DNA from: Mesostigma viride
Lineage: Eukaryota; Streptophyta; Mesostigmatophyceae; Mesostigmatales; Mesostigmataceae
Reading direction: 5' to 3'
Assembly: GCA_009746045.1 (NCBI GenBank)
Contig: RPFO01001044.1
Coordinates: 71,808-135,807 of the forward strand
Length of the DNA: 64,000 nucleotides
The position numbers were made by a program, and so were the translations under genes. This document shows, piece after piece, positions 9,594 to 18,341 of the stretch. The notes under the pieces were generated by a model. That model was not told the origin of the DNA. It did no database searches and saw only the letters and a list, made by a program, of their open reading frames with translations. How positions within the stretch are numbered: the first letter of the stretch is position 1; every line of letters starts with the position of its first letter.

Positions 9594-10914
9594 CTTCTGA
9601 TCAGACTGCCCCTTCTTCTTGTTTGGGCAATCCCTCTTCCAGTGACCTTCCTTGCCACAAGCAAAACACTTGCTCTTGCCAGACCCTCCCCCTGGGGCCT
9701 TGCTGTCCTGCTTGTTCTGGTTGCCTGAGGCTGATTGTTATTCTGCCCCTGGCCACCACCCTTACCCTGCTGATGGCTGTTACGGTTGCCAGACTGGTTC
9801 CCCTGATTCTGGTTCCCCTGCTGACCTCCTCCACCACCCTGGTTCTGCTCCTTCTGGGCCTGCTTCCTTCTCCTGCTACCATACCGTGTCCCAGATGGGG
9901 TACGGTTCTTGCCCTGGCTAGCCTGAGACGCTGACCCTCCCTGAGAACTGATACCCTTGCAGGTAGGGACCCGGGTCCTGAAGTTTAGTATCACACGCTT
10001 CAGAGCCCCCCAGGTGCCATCAGTGAGATCACAGAGCTGCCTAGCAGTAGCCCTACCTTCCTCTGACAAGCCCATCTTATCAAAGAAGTGGTCTGCTGCT
10101 GCCCTGACTGTCACACTGAAGCCCTGCTTCTTGCCTGCCTCCACGATCAACTCAAACCTGGCCAGCTCAGCAGCCACCTCACCCTTGATCTCAAACTCAT
10201 CAAATTCTCTCTTCTTTTCCATGGTGAGATTGTGAACCCTGTCAGAAAACTCCTCCTTGATGTCATCTAGGAACTGCAGCCAAGTGTGCCCCTCTTTCAG
10301 AGCATGCCTAGCCATGTCATTGACCCTTTCAGACGACCCCTTGTTTGCGGTGGAAGAGTGAAACACCCTGACAATATCCACACCTGCTGCGACAGAGCCC
10401 ACGACTAGCTTCATGTCATCAAGCCATTTATCCAGGTTGTCTTGCTTCAGGGAGGGTTGAGCGCTTTCTGCCCATTCATGACTGTCACAGCATCAGAAAA
10501 TGGACGGGTGCCAGGCAACACACTCCCCACACGCACTGGTGGTGCCTGGGGAGGGTCAATCCTAGCCTCCAAACGCTCGGGCAACATACCAGACACCCTA
10601 TCGTGAACAGCAGCTTGCTTTGCAGCACGCACACCTGGGGTGACGATGGCGTCCTCCTCACCAGGCGTTGTGAGCACCACTGCCTCCGTAGGTCGCCTGG
10701 CACGCTTGACTTTCTCCGCCTCAGCTTGCCCATCACGCCACCGCTTGTGTGTTCTCCCGGCTCTGGGGTCCATCTCTGGGATAGGTTGCCCAGCTGGCGC
10801 CTCCACGCCCCTCTCCTCCATCGCCTCCCCTTCCTCTCTGGCGATGTCCTCCTCTGCCGTTCGCTCCCGTTGCTCCTCGAATGTCGCCGCACCCCGGCTT
10901 GCCCTCCTAGGCAT
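9591..10914 (-). CDS. gag: Copia element 1 gag with CCHC knuckle (two apparent frame breaks)
   Basis: Begins at ATG 10914 with an acidic, charged start, continues with a helical capsid-like segment, and ends with a Gly/Gln/Asn-rich linker and a perfect CX2CX4HX4C knuckle (CFACGKEGHWKRDC) about 14 codons before the UGA. Two frame breaks interrupt it, near 10454-10456 and 9724-9725. Each would be healed by one extra base in a short G/C run, so they may be sequence errors. The knuckle is not in the frame of the long gag segment but is in the frame of pol. Confidence 0.75.
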
Positions 10915-10982
10915 TATATACAATGGCTGCGACCAACTTTGCAACAAGAAAACAGCAAACTCTCCACCTATCCTCCACCCCC

Positions 10983-11948
10983 TCAAGCCTCGTTTTCAGA
11001 CGAAGCTTCTCCTGCAACCGGTGCAGGTGCTGGCTCGTGGAACGGTCCCTCCACCGGATTCAATGGCTGCCCCTGGTCGTCGTGAGTAGGCACAGGCCTA
11101 ATAACCACCGGAAGCCTCAAACCATACGCGTAATCACGTATCCAGCGAGAACGCCCCCACCTCAGCAAATGAGCCTCACCTAAACCAACGTTGTCGTCAA
11201 TGTGGTAGCGATTAAGCTCGTCCCGCTGCGCCTGCTCACGGCCCTCCTGAGAGCCGTCGCCCTCGTGACGCCTCTGGGCCGGCTGTACTACCGCCCCTGC
11301 TGGCTGATCTACGAAGTCGTAGAAGGCGTCGTCGGCTGAGACCTCTCGACCGCCAACCACGTCGACAGTCAAACTTAGCTGGTTTAACTCTCGGCGAGAA
11401 TGTGGAGTATCCCGACTAGTGTAGATGGAGAAGGGATTAAGAGTAATGAAGACACGATCAGCAGCGCCTCTGGTCAACTCTAAGACAGAGTGCGCCAGAT
11501 TCTGGCACTCTGCCACCAACGCCTGCGTACTGCCACGAACGATGGCCTCCCGCCTGTCCCGGGCGACCTGCACCACGTTTGGCACGCCGGTGTAGTCGTC
11601 CCCAAGGCGGAGATTGGCGACAAGGTCGTTTATCTCTCGGGCACCCCCGAGGCTTATGGCAATTATCTGCAAAAGCAGAGTGACCACCTGCTCAAACGCG
11701 AATGCGTTTGTGTGGCCAGCCCGCCAAGACGCTGGCAGCCTTCTGATGATTTCCGCGAGGTCCTCGCGAAATCTCAGCAGCTGCTCGGCTGCTCCTCGGA
11801 CGTACTCGCCCGGCGCCGACACCGCACGAATATTTCGGCGCACTTCCTCCGAGTCCTCGTGCCCTCCTGCGGGTACTGGACTGGACGCCGCTACCGTTGC
11901 TGCACGCGCAAAGGTGTTTGTCCTAGCTTCAGAGTCCGAATTCGACAT
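10983..11948 (-). CDS. Copia element 1 ORF0, unknown protein upstream of gag
   Basis: 321 codons starting only 24 nt after the 5' LTR and ending 68 nt before the gag ATG. The product is Arg/Glu/Gln-rich, partly helical, and has no zinc finger or protease motif that I recognise. Canonical Ty1/copia elements have no separate ORF before gag. It may be a split gag N-terminal part or an acquired gene; copia element 2 shows no equivalent. Confidence 0.65.
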   Translation of the reverse strand: MSNSDSEARTNTFARAATVAASSPVPAGGHEDSEEVRRNIRAVSAPGEYVRGAAEQLLRFREDLAEIIRRLPASWRAGHTNAFAFEQVVTLLLQIIAISLGGAREINDLVANLRLGDDYTGVPNVVQVARDRREAIVRGSTQALVAECQNLAHSVLELTRGAADRVFITLNPFSIYTSRDTPHSRRELNQLSLTVDVVGGREVSADDAFYDFVDQPAGAVVQPAQRRHEGDGSQEGREQAQRDELNRYHIDDNVGLGEAHLLRWGRSRWIRDYAYGLRLPVVIRPVPTHDDQGQPLNPVEGPFHEPAPAPVAGEASSENEA

Positions 11949-11972
11949 ATCCGTCGACCAGACTGTAATACG

Positions 11973-12616
11973 ATTTAGATGAACGCGGATCAGTGAGTTT
12001 CTGGTCTTCCCAAGATGTGATGAATGGAGCCATGGTTTCAACCAGCGGCTTTTAACCTTTACCACAGTTGCCTCACTACCCTGTGGTCACTAGCCTGAGG
12101 CGGCAGCACCCACGGACGGTGTTGGGAAAAGACGCTTGGCCACTGCTGTGTCCGAGCCTTTCTAGGTCTCACCATTGCTGCCAGGCCTTGCACGCCTTGG
12201 CAGGTCCGCCACTGTCAATTTCCTTGGTTGCATCAATCCAGGACGTCTGTCCTTCCATGAATGACAGTAACGCTCTGGATTTATCCGTCATGACAAGTAC
12301 CCGTCCATCCCAGGCCTGCAGGACTGCCAGTCCTGAAGTCCTGTGACATTCTTGGTACCATCAACCAATATTGACCACAGTACCTCCTAGTGACAGTCGG
12401 TCCTGTGACACGTAACTTGTGATGGTTCACCCAACACTGCCACGTGCCCTGTCCCTCACGTGTCCTTAGTCCTGGTACTGCTGTAGCGTCCGGCGGCATT
12501 ACTTCGGGACTTGATAACTCTCAAGTTCCTTGTCCAAATGAGGCGTTTAGCACGGCGTTGGAAAGGCCACTTCAAGTATGATATGCTTAGCATATTGCAT
12601 CACCAATATGCTAACT
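11973..12616 (-). repeat. 5' LTR of copia element 1
   Basis: Copy of 4443-5086 with one difference at 12417. On the minus strand it ends ...CATCTAAAT and is followed by CGTATTACAGTCTGG, where the primer-binding site should be. Confidence 0.92.
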
Positions 12617-12621
12617 ACCAG
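12617..12621. repeat. Target-site duplication ACCAG (right)
   Basis: Second copy of the ACCAG at 4438-4442, directly outside the right LTR. Confidence 0.85.
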
Positions 12622-13224
12622 CCCTTTCTTCGCGGTGGCTACAAGAGGAAGCAGGAGGACACAAACGACTACCTGAGGTCTTGCGGGCTGTTCAACGACG
12701 ACAAAGTCGACGCCATGAAGAAGCCCAAGGTCGACATCGAGAACTTCAAGAGCGACTTCACCAAGGAGATCTCCAGGATCAAGTGGGAGTGCGAGAAGCG
12801 CAACTATGTCTCCCACCTCAGCTTCGTCTCTTTCACGATGTCCGAGTCCAACCTCACCAGCACCGTCACTCCCGGCACCAAGGAGTTCGAGCATCTGAAG
12901 AACAAGTTCTGCGGCGTCAAGGCTGCCAGCAAGCAGATGGGCTGCAACCACCAGTTGGACGTGCCCTCCAAGACCTGCAAGGTGTGCAACAAGAAGGCGC
13001 ACTACCTCTTCACCGCCAACGGCCACAGCATCGACAACGACGTCGTATGCAGCGAGTGCGTCCTCGACACTCTGCGGGAGGCTGGCACCAAGAGTGTCTC
13101 CTGCCCCATCTGCGAGGGCAAGGACTCCAAGCACGACCTGTGCTTCCCGTTTTTCCGCTACGACTCCGCGGAGTCCTGCTATGCAGCTGTCATGAACCAA
13201 CTGGCCGCCCCGCGTGCCCTGTAA
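12622..13224 (+). pseudogene. Cysteine-rich zinc-binding protein, 3' part, split by copia element 1
   Basis: 200 codons plus stop, in phase with 3768-4442 once the element and one ACCAG are discounted; the whole gene would be about 425 residues. This half is basic and helical at first, then has GCNH, CKVCNKKAH, CSEC and CPICEGK, a RING-like arrangement with CPIC as the last pair. A frame open through the LTR starts at 12511, but those first codons are LTR sequence. No functional start belongs to this half. An AATTAAA follows the stop by about 40 bp. Confidence 0.75.
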
Positions 13225-13707
13225 ATAGTTCAGAGAATCTCTCTAGTCCCGTGGACCTGTGTACAATTAAACATTAATTATATTTTTAATGAAAACAATT
13301 CACACAAACATCATGTCTTATTTTCCATGCTTGCAATCAAAGTAAAATTAACAATTGCACACGTCCCAAGTGTCCAAATTTAATAATACTTAGCCGTTGA
13401 GACTTGGCAAAATTTTGAATTTAGCGCGGTTTTAGATTTATACTTCTGGCGCCGTCACCACGGGAAATGGCACGTGCCACGTGGCAGAATCCCGTGGACG
13501 TGCACCGGTCCGTACTCGCGCCGCGCCGTTCCGTATTCGCGCCGCGCTTATCCACAGGACGCGCGCGTCGCGCTCGCGCCGCGCTTATCCACAGGGCGCG
13601 GACCAATCCCGTGGCAGCTGTGGATATCCCTTCGTCTATTAAGTCGCGAGACGCAACAACTCTCGCAGCTATCCTCCTCTCCATCCACCACTACCACGAA
13701 AACAGCT
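13225..13707 (+). promoter_or_regulatory. Upstream region of the F-box-like gene at 13708
   Basis: AT-rich 3' flank of the preceding gene, then repeated CCCGTGG/CCACGGG and GCGCCGCGC words, two CTTATCCACAGG words, and a TATTAA at 13637-13642 about 70 bp before the ATG. No gene is evident. Confidence 0.5.
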
Positions 13708-14427
13708 ATGGCTGACTCCGCAAAACCAGCTATGGCTGCCACCTTCGACAGCCTGCCTGCAGAAATCGTGCACCGCCTCGTGGAGCTCTCGTGGCCCAAA
13801 CTGTGTGGAATCAACAAGGCCACGCAGGTCCAGTTTGAGAAGGTGAAAGAGGAAAAGACGATCGAAGCCACTGAGCTGCTGAATGCCATTGAGAAGGAGA
13901 TTCAGATGCGCTCCCGCAGACGCCGAAGGAATCCTGGCGAGCTGCGCCACATGACTTCATGTGATCTCAAGATGTGCAAGCGGTTGCTGATTGGCAAGAA
14001 GCCCTATATCTTTCTCCGTCAAGCGAAGAGGTGGGTCGCCGAGGCTCACTGCTACAGGAAGCATCTGGCGTGCCTTGCCCAGAATGTGTTTGACAAGATG
14101 TTCTGGGCTGTCATCGTCTTCGGACACGACGCTGACCTTGTCGCTCACGAGTACATCAAGTCCGTGCCGGATCTCGAGAAGGAACGCACGGCAGAAGAGC
14201 ACGGGCTCGAGCTCATCAATCGCATGAAGGAGGCGGTGCGCAAGGCCCTCGAGACAAGCGTGGCTCCTCACCACCGCCCCCCCCGGATGCAGAAGATGGA
14301 GGAACTGTGCAATTGGGAGTTAGACGTGTGGAAGAACCAACTGGCCAATGGCTATGTCAGCTGCAGGGAGTGCAGCCTTTTGAAGCCAAGCCATGAACGG
14401 AGGAAGGCGCATGCGATGTACAAATAA
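13708..14427 (+). CDS. F-box-like protein (SWPxxCxINKATQ family)
   Basis: 239 residues from the ATG 70 bp after a TATTAA box. After 14 residues comes FDSLPAEIVHRLVELSWP, an F-box-like start, running into CGINKATQ, then basic helices and a C-terminal CRECS. The motif LPxE-x5-V-x2-SWP-x2-CxINKATQ is shared with the 27228 gene, so the two are paralogues. F-box proteins dock substrates on SCF ubiquitin ligases and are abundant in several giant-virus groups; the role here is inferred. AATAAA at 14488. Confidence 0.7.
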   Translation: MADSAKPAMAATFDSLPAEIVHRLVELSWPKLCGINKATQVQFEKVKEEKTIEATELLNAIEKEIQMRSRRRRRNPGELRHMTSCDLKMCKRLLIGKKPYIFLRQAKRWVAEAHCYRKHLACLAQNVFDKMFWAVIVFGHDADLVAHEYIKSVPDLEKERTAEEHGLELINRMKEAVRKALETSVAPHHRPPRMQKMEELCNWELDVWKNQLANGYVSCRECSLLKPSHERRKAHAMYK

Positions 14428-14487
14428 GTACTTCCACTCCTACATTGAGAAAAGGAGTGTTGAAATGATTACTGTATTTTATTTTCT

Positions 14488-14493
14488 AATAAA
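14488..14493 (+). terminator. AATAAA polyadenylation signal
   Basis: AATAAA about 60 bp after the stop of the F-box-like gene. Confidence 0.5.
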
Positions 14494-14852
14494 AGCGTTT
14501 ACGTAAACAAAGAGTCCTCACATCTCATGCATTATAAATAGGCCAATTAACAAATGCAATAGGTACGTAGCATATACTGAGCATACAAAACAGGGTGCAA
14601 GTGACAGAATTCAAAAAGACTTAGCCGTTTAGGAGCTACACTTACTAGCACGGCCCCCTTAGTGCCCAGGACTTGGTGAAAATTCGGGACTTTGCACAGA
14701 AACACGCCTAACGCCGCGCCGGTACTGCGTACGACAGAAGTAAGGGCGTATGACACGGTGCTCGGGACTTGTGCAAATTTAATTACTGACAAAGTACCAA
14801 CGGAGTGGCGCTCACAATTCATAATTGTAGTTACTGGCAAGCCACGGACTTG

Positions 14853-14858
14853 TATAAA
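14853..14858 (+). promoter_or_regulatory. TATA box of the gene at 14986
   Basis: TGTATAAATAG after CCACGGACT; 61 bp before the first ATG (upstream ORF) and 133 bp before the main ATG. Confidence 0.55.
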
Positions 14859-14913
14859 TAGATTCGCCCTGGCCAGTCGGCCCTTGCGGTCGACCCACTG
14901 GCCAGTCGCCGCC

Positions 14914-14937
14914 ATGAAGGCTTTTAACAATAAATAA
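14914..14937 (+). CDS. Short upstream ORF (7 codons)
   Basis: GCCGCC directly precedes this ATG, a strong initiation context, but the frame (MKAFNNK) stops after seven codons, 49 bp before the main ATG. It is the first ATG after the TATA box, so it could limit translation of the main ORF or mark an unseen splice. Confidence 0.35.
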   Translation: MKAFNNK

Positions 14938-14985
14938 AAGCAAAGGCCTGTCGAGCATACAAGGAGGAATTTGTGGCAGGCAGCC

Positions 14986-16155
14986 ATGGATCATGAAACT
15001 ATTTTAAAGAAAATACCGCTCACGTCCCTTTTTACCCATGTGGGGCGGCGGCTCCACAAGATGGAGTCCACTTTTCACCAAGAAGAATATGCAGACACGA
15101 AAAGTAAGCGTGTCAAGGTCAGGGAGGAAAAGCGTGCCATGATGCAGACCGATGTCGGCCCATCTGGCTATGGGCTTCCTCACAAGGAGCGTGATGAATG
15201 GGAGATAGCTTCTATTTCAGATGCAAAGTTCGAAGGCGACAATCTCTTGCTCCTGATTGAGTGGGATTTTACGAAAGAACACCTTATGGAATGCGCCGTC
15301 AAAGGTCAGAAAATACAGAAATTCAGCTGGGAGCCTATCGACATGCTTGCAAGCAACTGCGACGCAGCAGTAGCCTCGTTTGTCCAGGATTTTGTCAGCA
15401 CCAAGGCGAAGTGCAAGGCTGGAAACAGGGCCGACCACACCGATGTTAGGCGGCGCTGGAATGAAATCCAGGCAGAGCGCAATGCAGCACACGAGCCGCA
15501 AACAAAGCGGCTTCGACGTGAGAGCCGCCCACAGACGGTGGAACAAGACGAACAAGAGCAGAGCTATCAGAGCAACGACGAACCTTCGCACAACGAAACG
15601 CCTCCCAAGACCAAGATGGATTCAGATGAGATTGCAGAGCGGCTCAAGAAGTCAGAAGAAGAGAAGGCAGCAGTGCAAAAGCAGCTGGCTGACCTCATCG
15701 CAAGACAGGCTGCTGTGTATGTACCTGTTGCCCAGCCAGCTCCCCAGCCAGTATTCCAGCCAGCTCCCCAGCCAGTATTCCAGCCAGCTCCCCAGCCAGT
15801 ATTCCAGCCAGCTCCCCAGCAGGCATCTGTTTTTTTGCAGCAGCCTGCTCCCCAGCAGGGGTCATTTTACGTGCAGCAACCTGTTATTATTGACCAGCCG
15901 CTTCTGGGGGGGCAGCAGCCTGTTCCTGACGAGCAACTTGATCCTGATAGAGCTGCCAGGCGCGCTGCCAGGCAAGCTAACAAGCAGGCAGCCAAGCTGG
16001 CTGCCAAGCAGGCTGCTCTTGAGCAGGCTGCCATTGATCAGGCTGCTGCTGCTGAGCAGGCCAGAAAGACTCAGGGGAGAGGAACCAAGGACATGCCCTT
16101 CATCCCTGATGAGGGAAATCAAGAGGAGGGATCCTCTGATGATGAGGACCAGTAA
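14986..16155 (+). CDS. Chromodomain-like protein with QPAPQPVF repeats
   Basis: 389 residues from ATG in context GCCATGG. Roughly residues 65-140 read EWEIASISDAKFEG, LLLLIEWDF, FSWEP and a helix ending FVQDF, which follows the chromodomain pattern (EVExIL, YLVKW, TWEP, C-terminal helix). A Lys/Arg-rich linker and a charged coiled coil follow, then four QPAPQPVF-type octapeptides (24-bp repeats at 15736-15815), Gln-rich and Ala/Lys-rich stretches and an acidic tail. A chromatin or scaffold role is an inference. The upstream ORF at 14914 may tune it. AATAAA at 16214. Confidence 0.65.
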   Translation: MDHETILKKIPLTSLFTHVGRRLHKMESTFHQEEYADTKSKRVKVREEKRAMMQTDVGPSGYGLPHKERDEWEIASISDAKFEGDNLLLLIEWDFTKEHLMECAVKGQKIQKFSWEPIDMLASNCDAAVASFVQDFVSTKAKCKAGNRADHTDVRRRWNEIQAERNAAHEPQTKRLRRESRPQTVEQDEQEQSYQSNDEPSHNETPPKTKMDSDEIAERLKKSEEEKAAVQKQLADLIARQAAVYVPVAQPAPQPVFQPAPQPVFQPAPQPVFQPAPQQASVFLQQPAPQQGSFYVQQPVIIDQPLLGGQQPVPDEQLDPDRAARRAARQANKQAAKLAAKQAALEQAAIDQAAAAEQARKTQGRGTKDMPFIPDEGNQEEGSSDDEDQ

Positions 16156-16213
16156 ATAGTACTGACAAGGTTTACGTGTGACCAATGCAATGTAATGATG
16201 CAATATAATCTGG

Positions 16214-16219
16214 AATAAA
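16214..16219 (+). terminator. AATAAA polyadenylation signal
   Basis: AATAAA about 60 bp after the stop of the chromodomain-like gene. Confidence 0.5.
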
Positions 16220-16330
16220 GAATTGTTTCATTAATAAATATCATTACATGTGTTTATTTCCATGCTTTACCACGAGGAATGCCATGTCATTTGTCCAAGT
16301 CCTGTGCATGTCTGTCAGCCCTCCAAAAGG

Positions 16331-16423
16331 GGGTCACTTTAGGTTTTTGTAGTAAGGCACCTACCGCGGGATTCCCGTGGCAAAACATCTTCGGGCCCTT
16401 ACTACGCTCCGCGAAAGTGACCC
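16331..16423. repeat. Interrupted inverted repeat
   Basis: GGGTCACTTT pairs with AAAGTGACCC, and GTAGTAAGG with CCTTACTAC, around a loop holding CCGCGGG and CCCGTGG. Possibly a small MITE or a regulatory hairpin. Confidence 0.6.
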
Positions 16424-16487
16424 GTTTTCCCGGGTTGCGCGACTTGTGAAAATCGGCTAAGTCCCGTGGTCTTCCAGCGGGTGGGGG

Positions 16488-16691
16488 TTAGCGCCTCCAA
16501 GGCCCCCCGAATAGGACCATGCCCGGAATTAGGATGGGGATTAATAGCATTAGTTTAAGACGCAGTGATAAGGTGTCGAATTCAAACGATTTGCGCGTGT
16601 GTTCCGCGTACAAGTGGTCGTGTGCTAAGGCGATGTTGACGCAAATGAGATAGTACAGCAATAATGCTTTGATGATGGACACAATGATCAT
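16488..16691 (-). CDS. Small membrane protein, tandem copy 2
   Basis: 67 residues: an N-terminal hydrophobic helix (MIIVSIIKALLLYYLICVN), a charged HLYAEHTRKSFE loop and a second hydrophobic segment. It is a duplicate of 16735-16923; the N-terminal halves are nearly identical at both DNA and protein level, while the C-terminal segments have diverged. Function unknown. Confidence 0.65.
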   Translation of the reverse strand: MIIVSIIKALLLYYLICVNIALAHDHLYAEHTRKSFEFDTLSLRLKLMLLIPILIPGMVLFGGPWRR

Positions 16692-16734
16692 TGTCTTTTC
16701 ATTATGGACATAATTTTGTCAATCGGGGTTGCGC

Positions 16735-16923
16735 CTAAAAGCCGAGTAACCCGAACGGGACTACGGGGGAGAACAACAGCACTAGGAGAATACGCTTATT
16801 CCAAGGGAATTTGTCAAACGATTTGCGCGTGTGTTCCATGTACAAGTGTTCCCATGCTAAGGAGAGGTTGACGCAAATGAGATAGTACAGCAAAAATGCT
16901 TTGATGATGGACACAATGATCAT
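16735..16923 (-). CDS. Small membrane protein, tandem copy 1
   Basis: 62 residues from the ATG homologous to the start of its neighbour; an in-frame ATG at 16959 would add 12. Two hydrophobic helices flank the conserved EHTRKSF loop. The conserved start codon and 5' coding sequence between copies support both as genes. Confidence 0.65.
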   Translation of the reverse strand: MIIVSIIKAFLLYYLICVNLSLAWEHLYMEHTRKSFDKFPWNKRILLVLLFSPVVPFGLLGF

Positions 16924-16978
16924 GGTCTTTTCATTATAAAAATAAATAATATCACTCAATCGTGTTTCCTATACTGCA

Positions 16979-17956
16979 TCACTTGCGCCCGAAGAGCGTA
17001 GGAATTCCCTCAGTCACGAGAAGGTCAAGCACGCCGCGGAGGAACTGCTTCTCCTCGGCTCTGTTCATGGGCTGCAAGTTGACTCCAAAGGGGACAAACT
17101 CGTCCCTCTGGTCTTTGGGTTTTTCCAGGAGCTTCTTCAAGCCGTTGTCTTGGCTGTACCCCTCCAAGAGGATCTTCGCCTTGAAGGGCGCGTTCCTTGC
17201 GCAATTGTGGCAGCGGACGCGGATCTGGTCCGAGAACTGGTCCGGGACAATATAGGCAGACATGACGTCGTGCAAGAACCTCACCGTGCAGGTGGAGCAC
17301 TCCTTCGGGGGCCAACAGCTCGCAACGTTCGAGTTCTGCAGGTAGAGAGAAGTCCCTTGCTCCCCGGCCTGCGTGTCCATCTTCCAGTCCCTCACGAAAC
17401 TCTGCACGAGCTCGTTCTCCTTTTCTGTTCTGACTTCGTTGTCGGCCACCTTCAACTTGCGAATTGCGATCACGACCTTCTTTTGGTAGCAGGGCTCGCA
17501 CAGAGTGGTCTTGTTGCGCATGTGCTGCGTTGCAGGCGTATCGTGGACGAAGGCAGCTCCAGTGACGTACGACATGCACTCCACGCACGAATAGGAGCGG
17601 CGAGGTGGCGTCTCTTGCTCAGGGACTCGGTAGCGCATGAGCGAATCCGAATACTTGTGCACGAAGTCGGCGATTTGAGGGATGGCCTTGACGCAGCCAT
17701 CGCACTTGCACTCGACGGAGCCTTGGTCGTTTTTGAAGAGGTAGAAAAAGTCCGTCGGCGTGTGGAAACAGGTGTCGCAGATACGCGGCCTCACCAAGTC
17801 GAAAGCGGAGTCCTTGACGGGGTTCGACTCGTCGCTGTGCTCCACGAGGACAGGCTTCTTGCAGGCGTGCTTCTTTCGCTTGGATATGGCTGCCAAGGAG
17901 AGAGGGAACAGCGGGGTGTTGTTGAGGCGAACAGAGGACCTGGTAGCGGGAGCCAT
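16979..17956 (-). CDS. CxxC-rich zinc-binding protein
   Basis: 325 residues from ATG 17956, about 80 bp after a GGTACAAAGAC box (18034) like that of the 2935 gene. Paired cysteines run along the protein: CDTC, CKCDGC, CVEC, CEPC, CSTC and CHNC, so at least three zinc sites are likely, interleaved with basic and aromatic stretches. I do not recognise the family. Its promoter type and cysteine content match the zone 1 zinc-finger genes at 2935, 3768 and 23898. Confidence 0.75.
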   Translation of the reverse strand: MAPATRSSVRLNNTPLFPLSLAAISKRKKHACKKPVLVEHSDESNPVKDSAFDLVRPRICDTCFHTPTDFFYLFKNDQGSVECKCDGCVKAIPQIADFVHKYSDSLMRYRVPEQETPPRRSYSCVECMSYVTGAAFVHDTPATQHMRNKTTLCEPCYQKKVVIAIRKLKVADNEVRTEKENELVQSFVRDWKMDTQAGEQGTSLYLQNSNVASCWPPKECSTCTVRFLHDVMSAYIVPDQFSDQIRVRCHNCARNAPFKAKILLEGYSQDNGLKKLLEKPKDQRDEFVPFGVNLQPMNRAEEKQFLRGVLDLLVTEGIPTLFGRK

Positions 17957-18341
17957 GGATGGATGAGAGTGTGAGAGGGATTGCGCGAGAGAAAACGAGA
18001 GCGAGATGGGAAACAAGTCGCAAACTTGGAGTCTTTGTACCTCTCGGGAGCGGCTGTCCACGGGGACACAGAGTTTCGGTTACTTATCCACTGGATTTCG
18101 GTTACGATTGGCGCGGCGCTGTACGGCCTTATCCACGAGAATTCGGTTACAAATGACGCGACGCCGTACGGGCTTATCCACAGGGTCTCAGTTACGATTT
18201 ACGGATAGTGTACGGACGCCGTCCCAAAATACTACTTGAAGTATTTTGCCACTTGGCATGCAATTGTGTTTGACTCATTGTTGGTATTCAAGTTTATGTG
18301 AAAATGGTTTTTCATTAATAAAAATAATACACAAGGATCAT
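17957..18341. promoter_or_regulatory. Upstream region with CCAC(G/A)GGG and GGTTAC motifs
   Basis: Promoter of the minus-strand gene at 17956. The TATA-like GGTACAAAG is at 18034-18039. CCACGGGG, TTATCCAC(G/A) and CGGTTAC(G/A) words alternate from 18058 to 18200. An AT-rich 3' flank for the next minus-strand gene follows. Confidence 0.5.

Larger units (their letters stand above)
4443..12616 (-). mobile_element. Ty1/copia-like LTR retrotransposon, element 1
   Basis: An 8174-bp element on the minus strand with 644-bp LTRs that differ at one position (4887 G against 12417 T) and a 5-bp target duplication. In element orientation it reads LTR, ORF0 (11948-10983), gag (10914-9591, two frame breaks), an in-frame UGA-CUA-G, pol (9587-6051), about 960 bp of 3' non-coding DNA, LTR. 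It lies inside a zinc-finger gene. Near-identical LTRs and an intact 1178-codon pol argue for recent insertion. Confidence 0.95.
14428..14985 (+). promoter_or_regulatory. Intergenic region with GGACTTG repeats and promoter
   Basis: Contains the AATAAA (14488-14493) of the preceding gene, four GGACTT words, a TGTATAAATAG box at 14853 and a short upstream ORF (14914-14937). Open frames on the minus strand look like chance. Confidence 0.5.
16156..16487. other. Intergenic region with a hairpin-forming repeat
   Basis: Holds the AATAAA at 16214 and an interrupted inverted repeat at 16331-16423; also CCCGTGG heptamers. No gene seen. Confidence 0.5.

Noticed and set aside
14547-14987. 146-codon minus-strand frame
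   Set aside because: It spans the promoter and upstream ORF of the 14986 gene, and the composition is not coding-like.
13545-18190. TTATCCACAGG words that look like bacterial DnaA boxes
   Set aside because: They are variants of the local CCACGGG/CCACAGG repeat family in a eukaryote-type region without any bacterial origin gene; chance resemblance.
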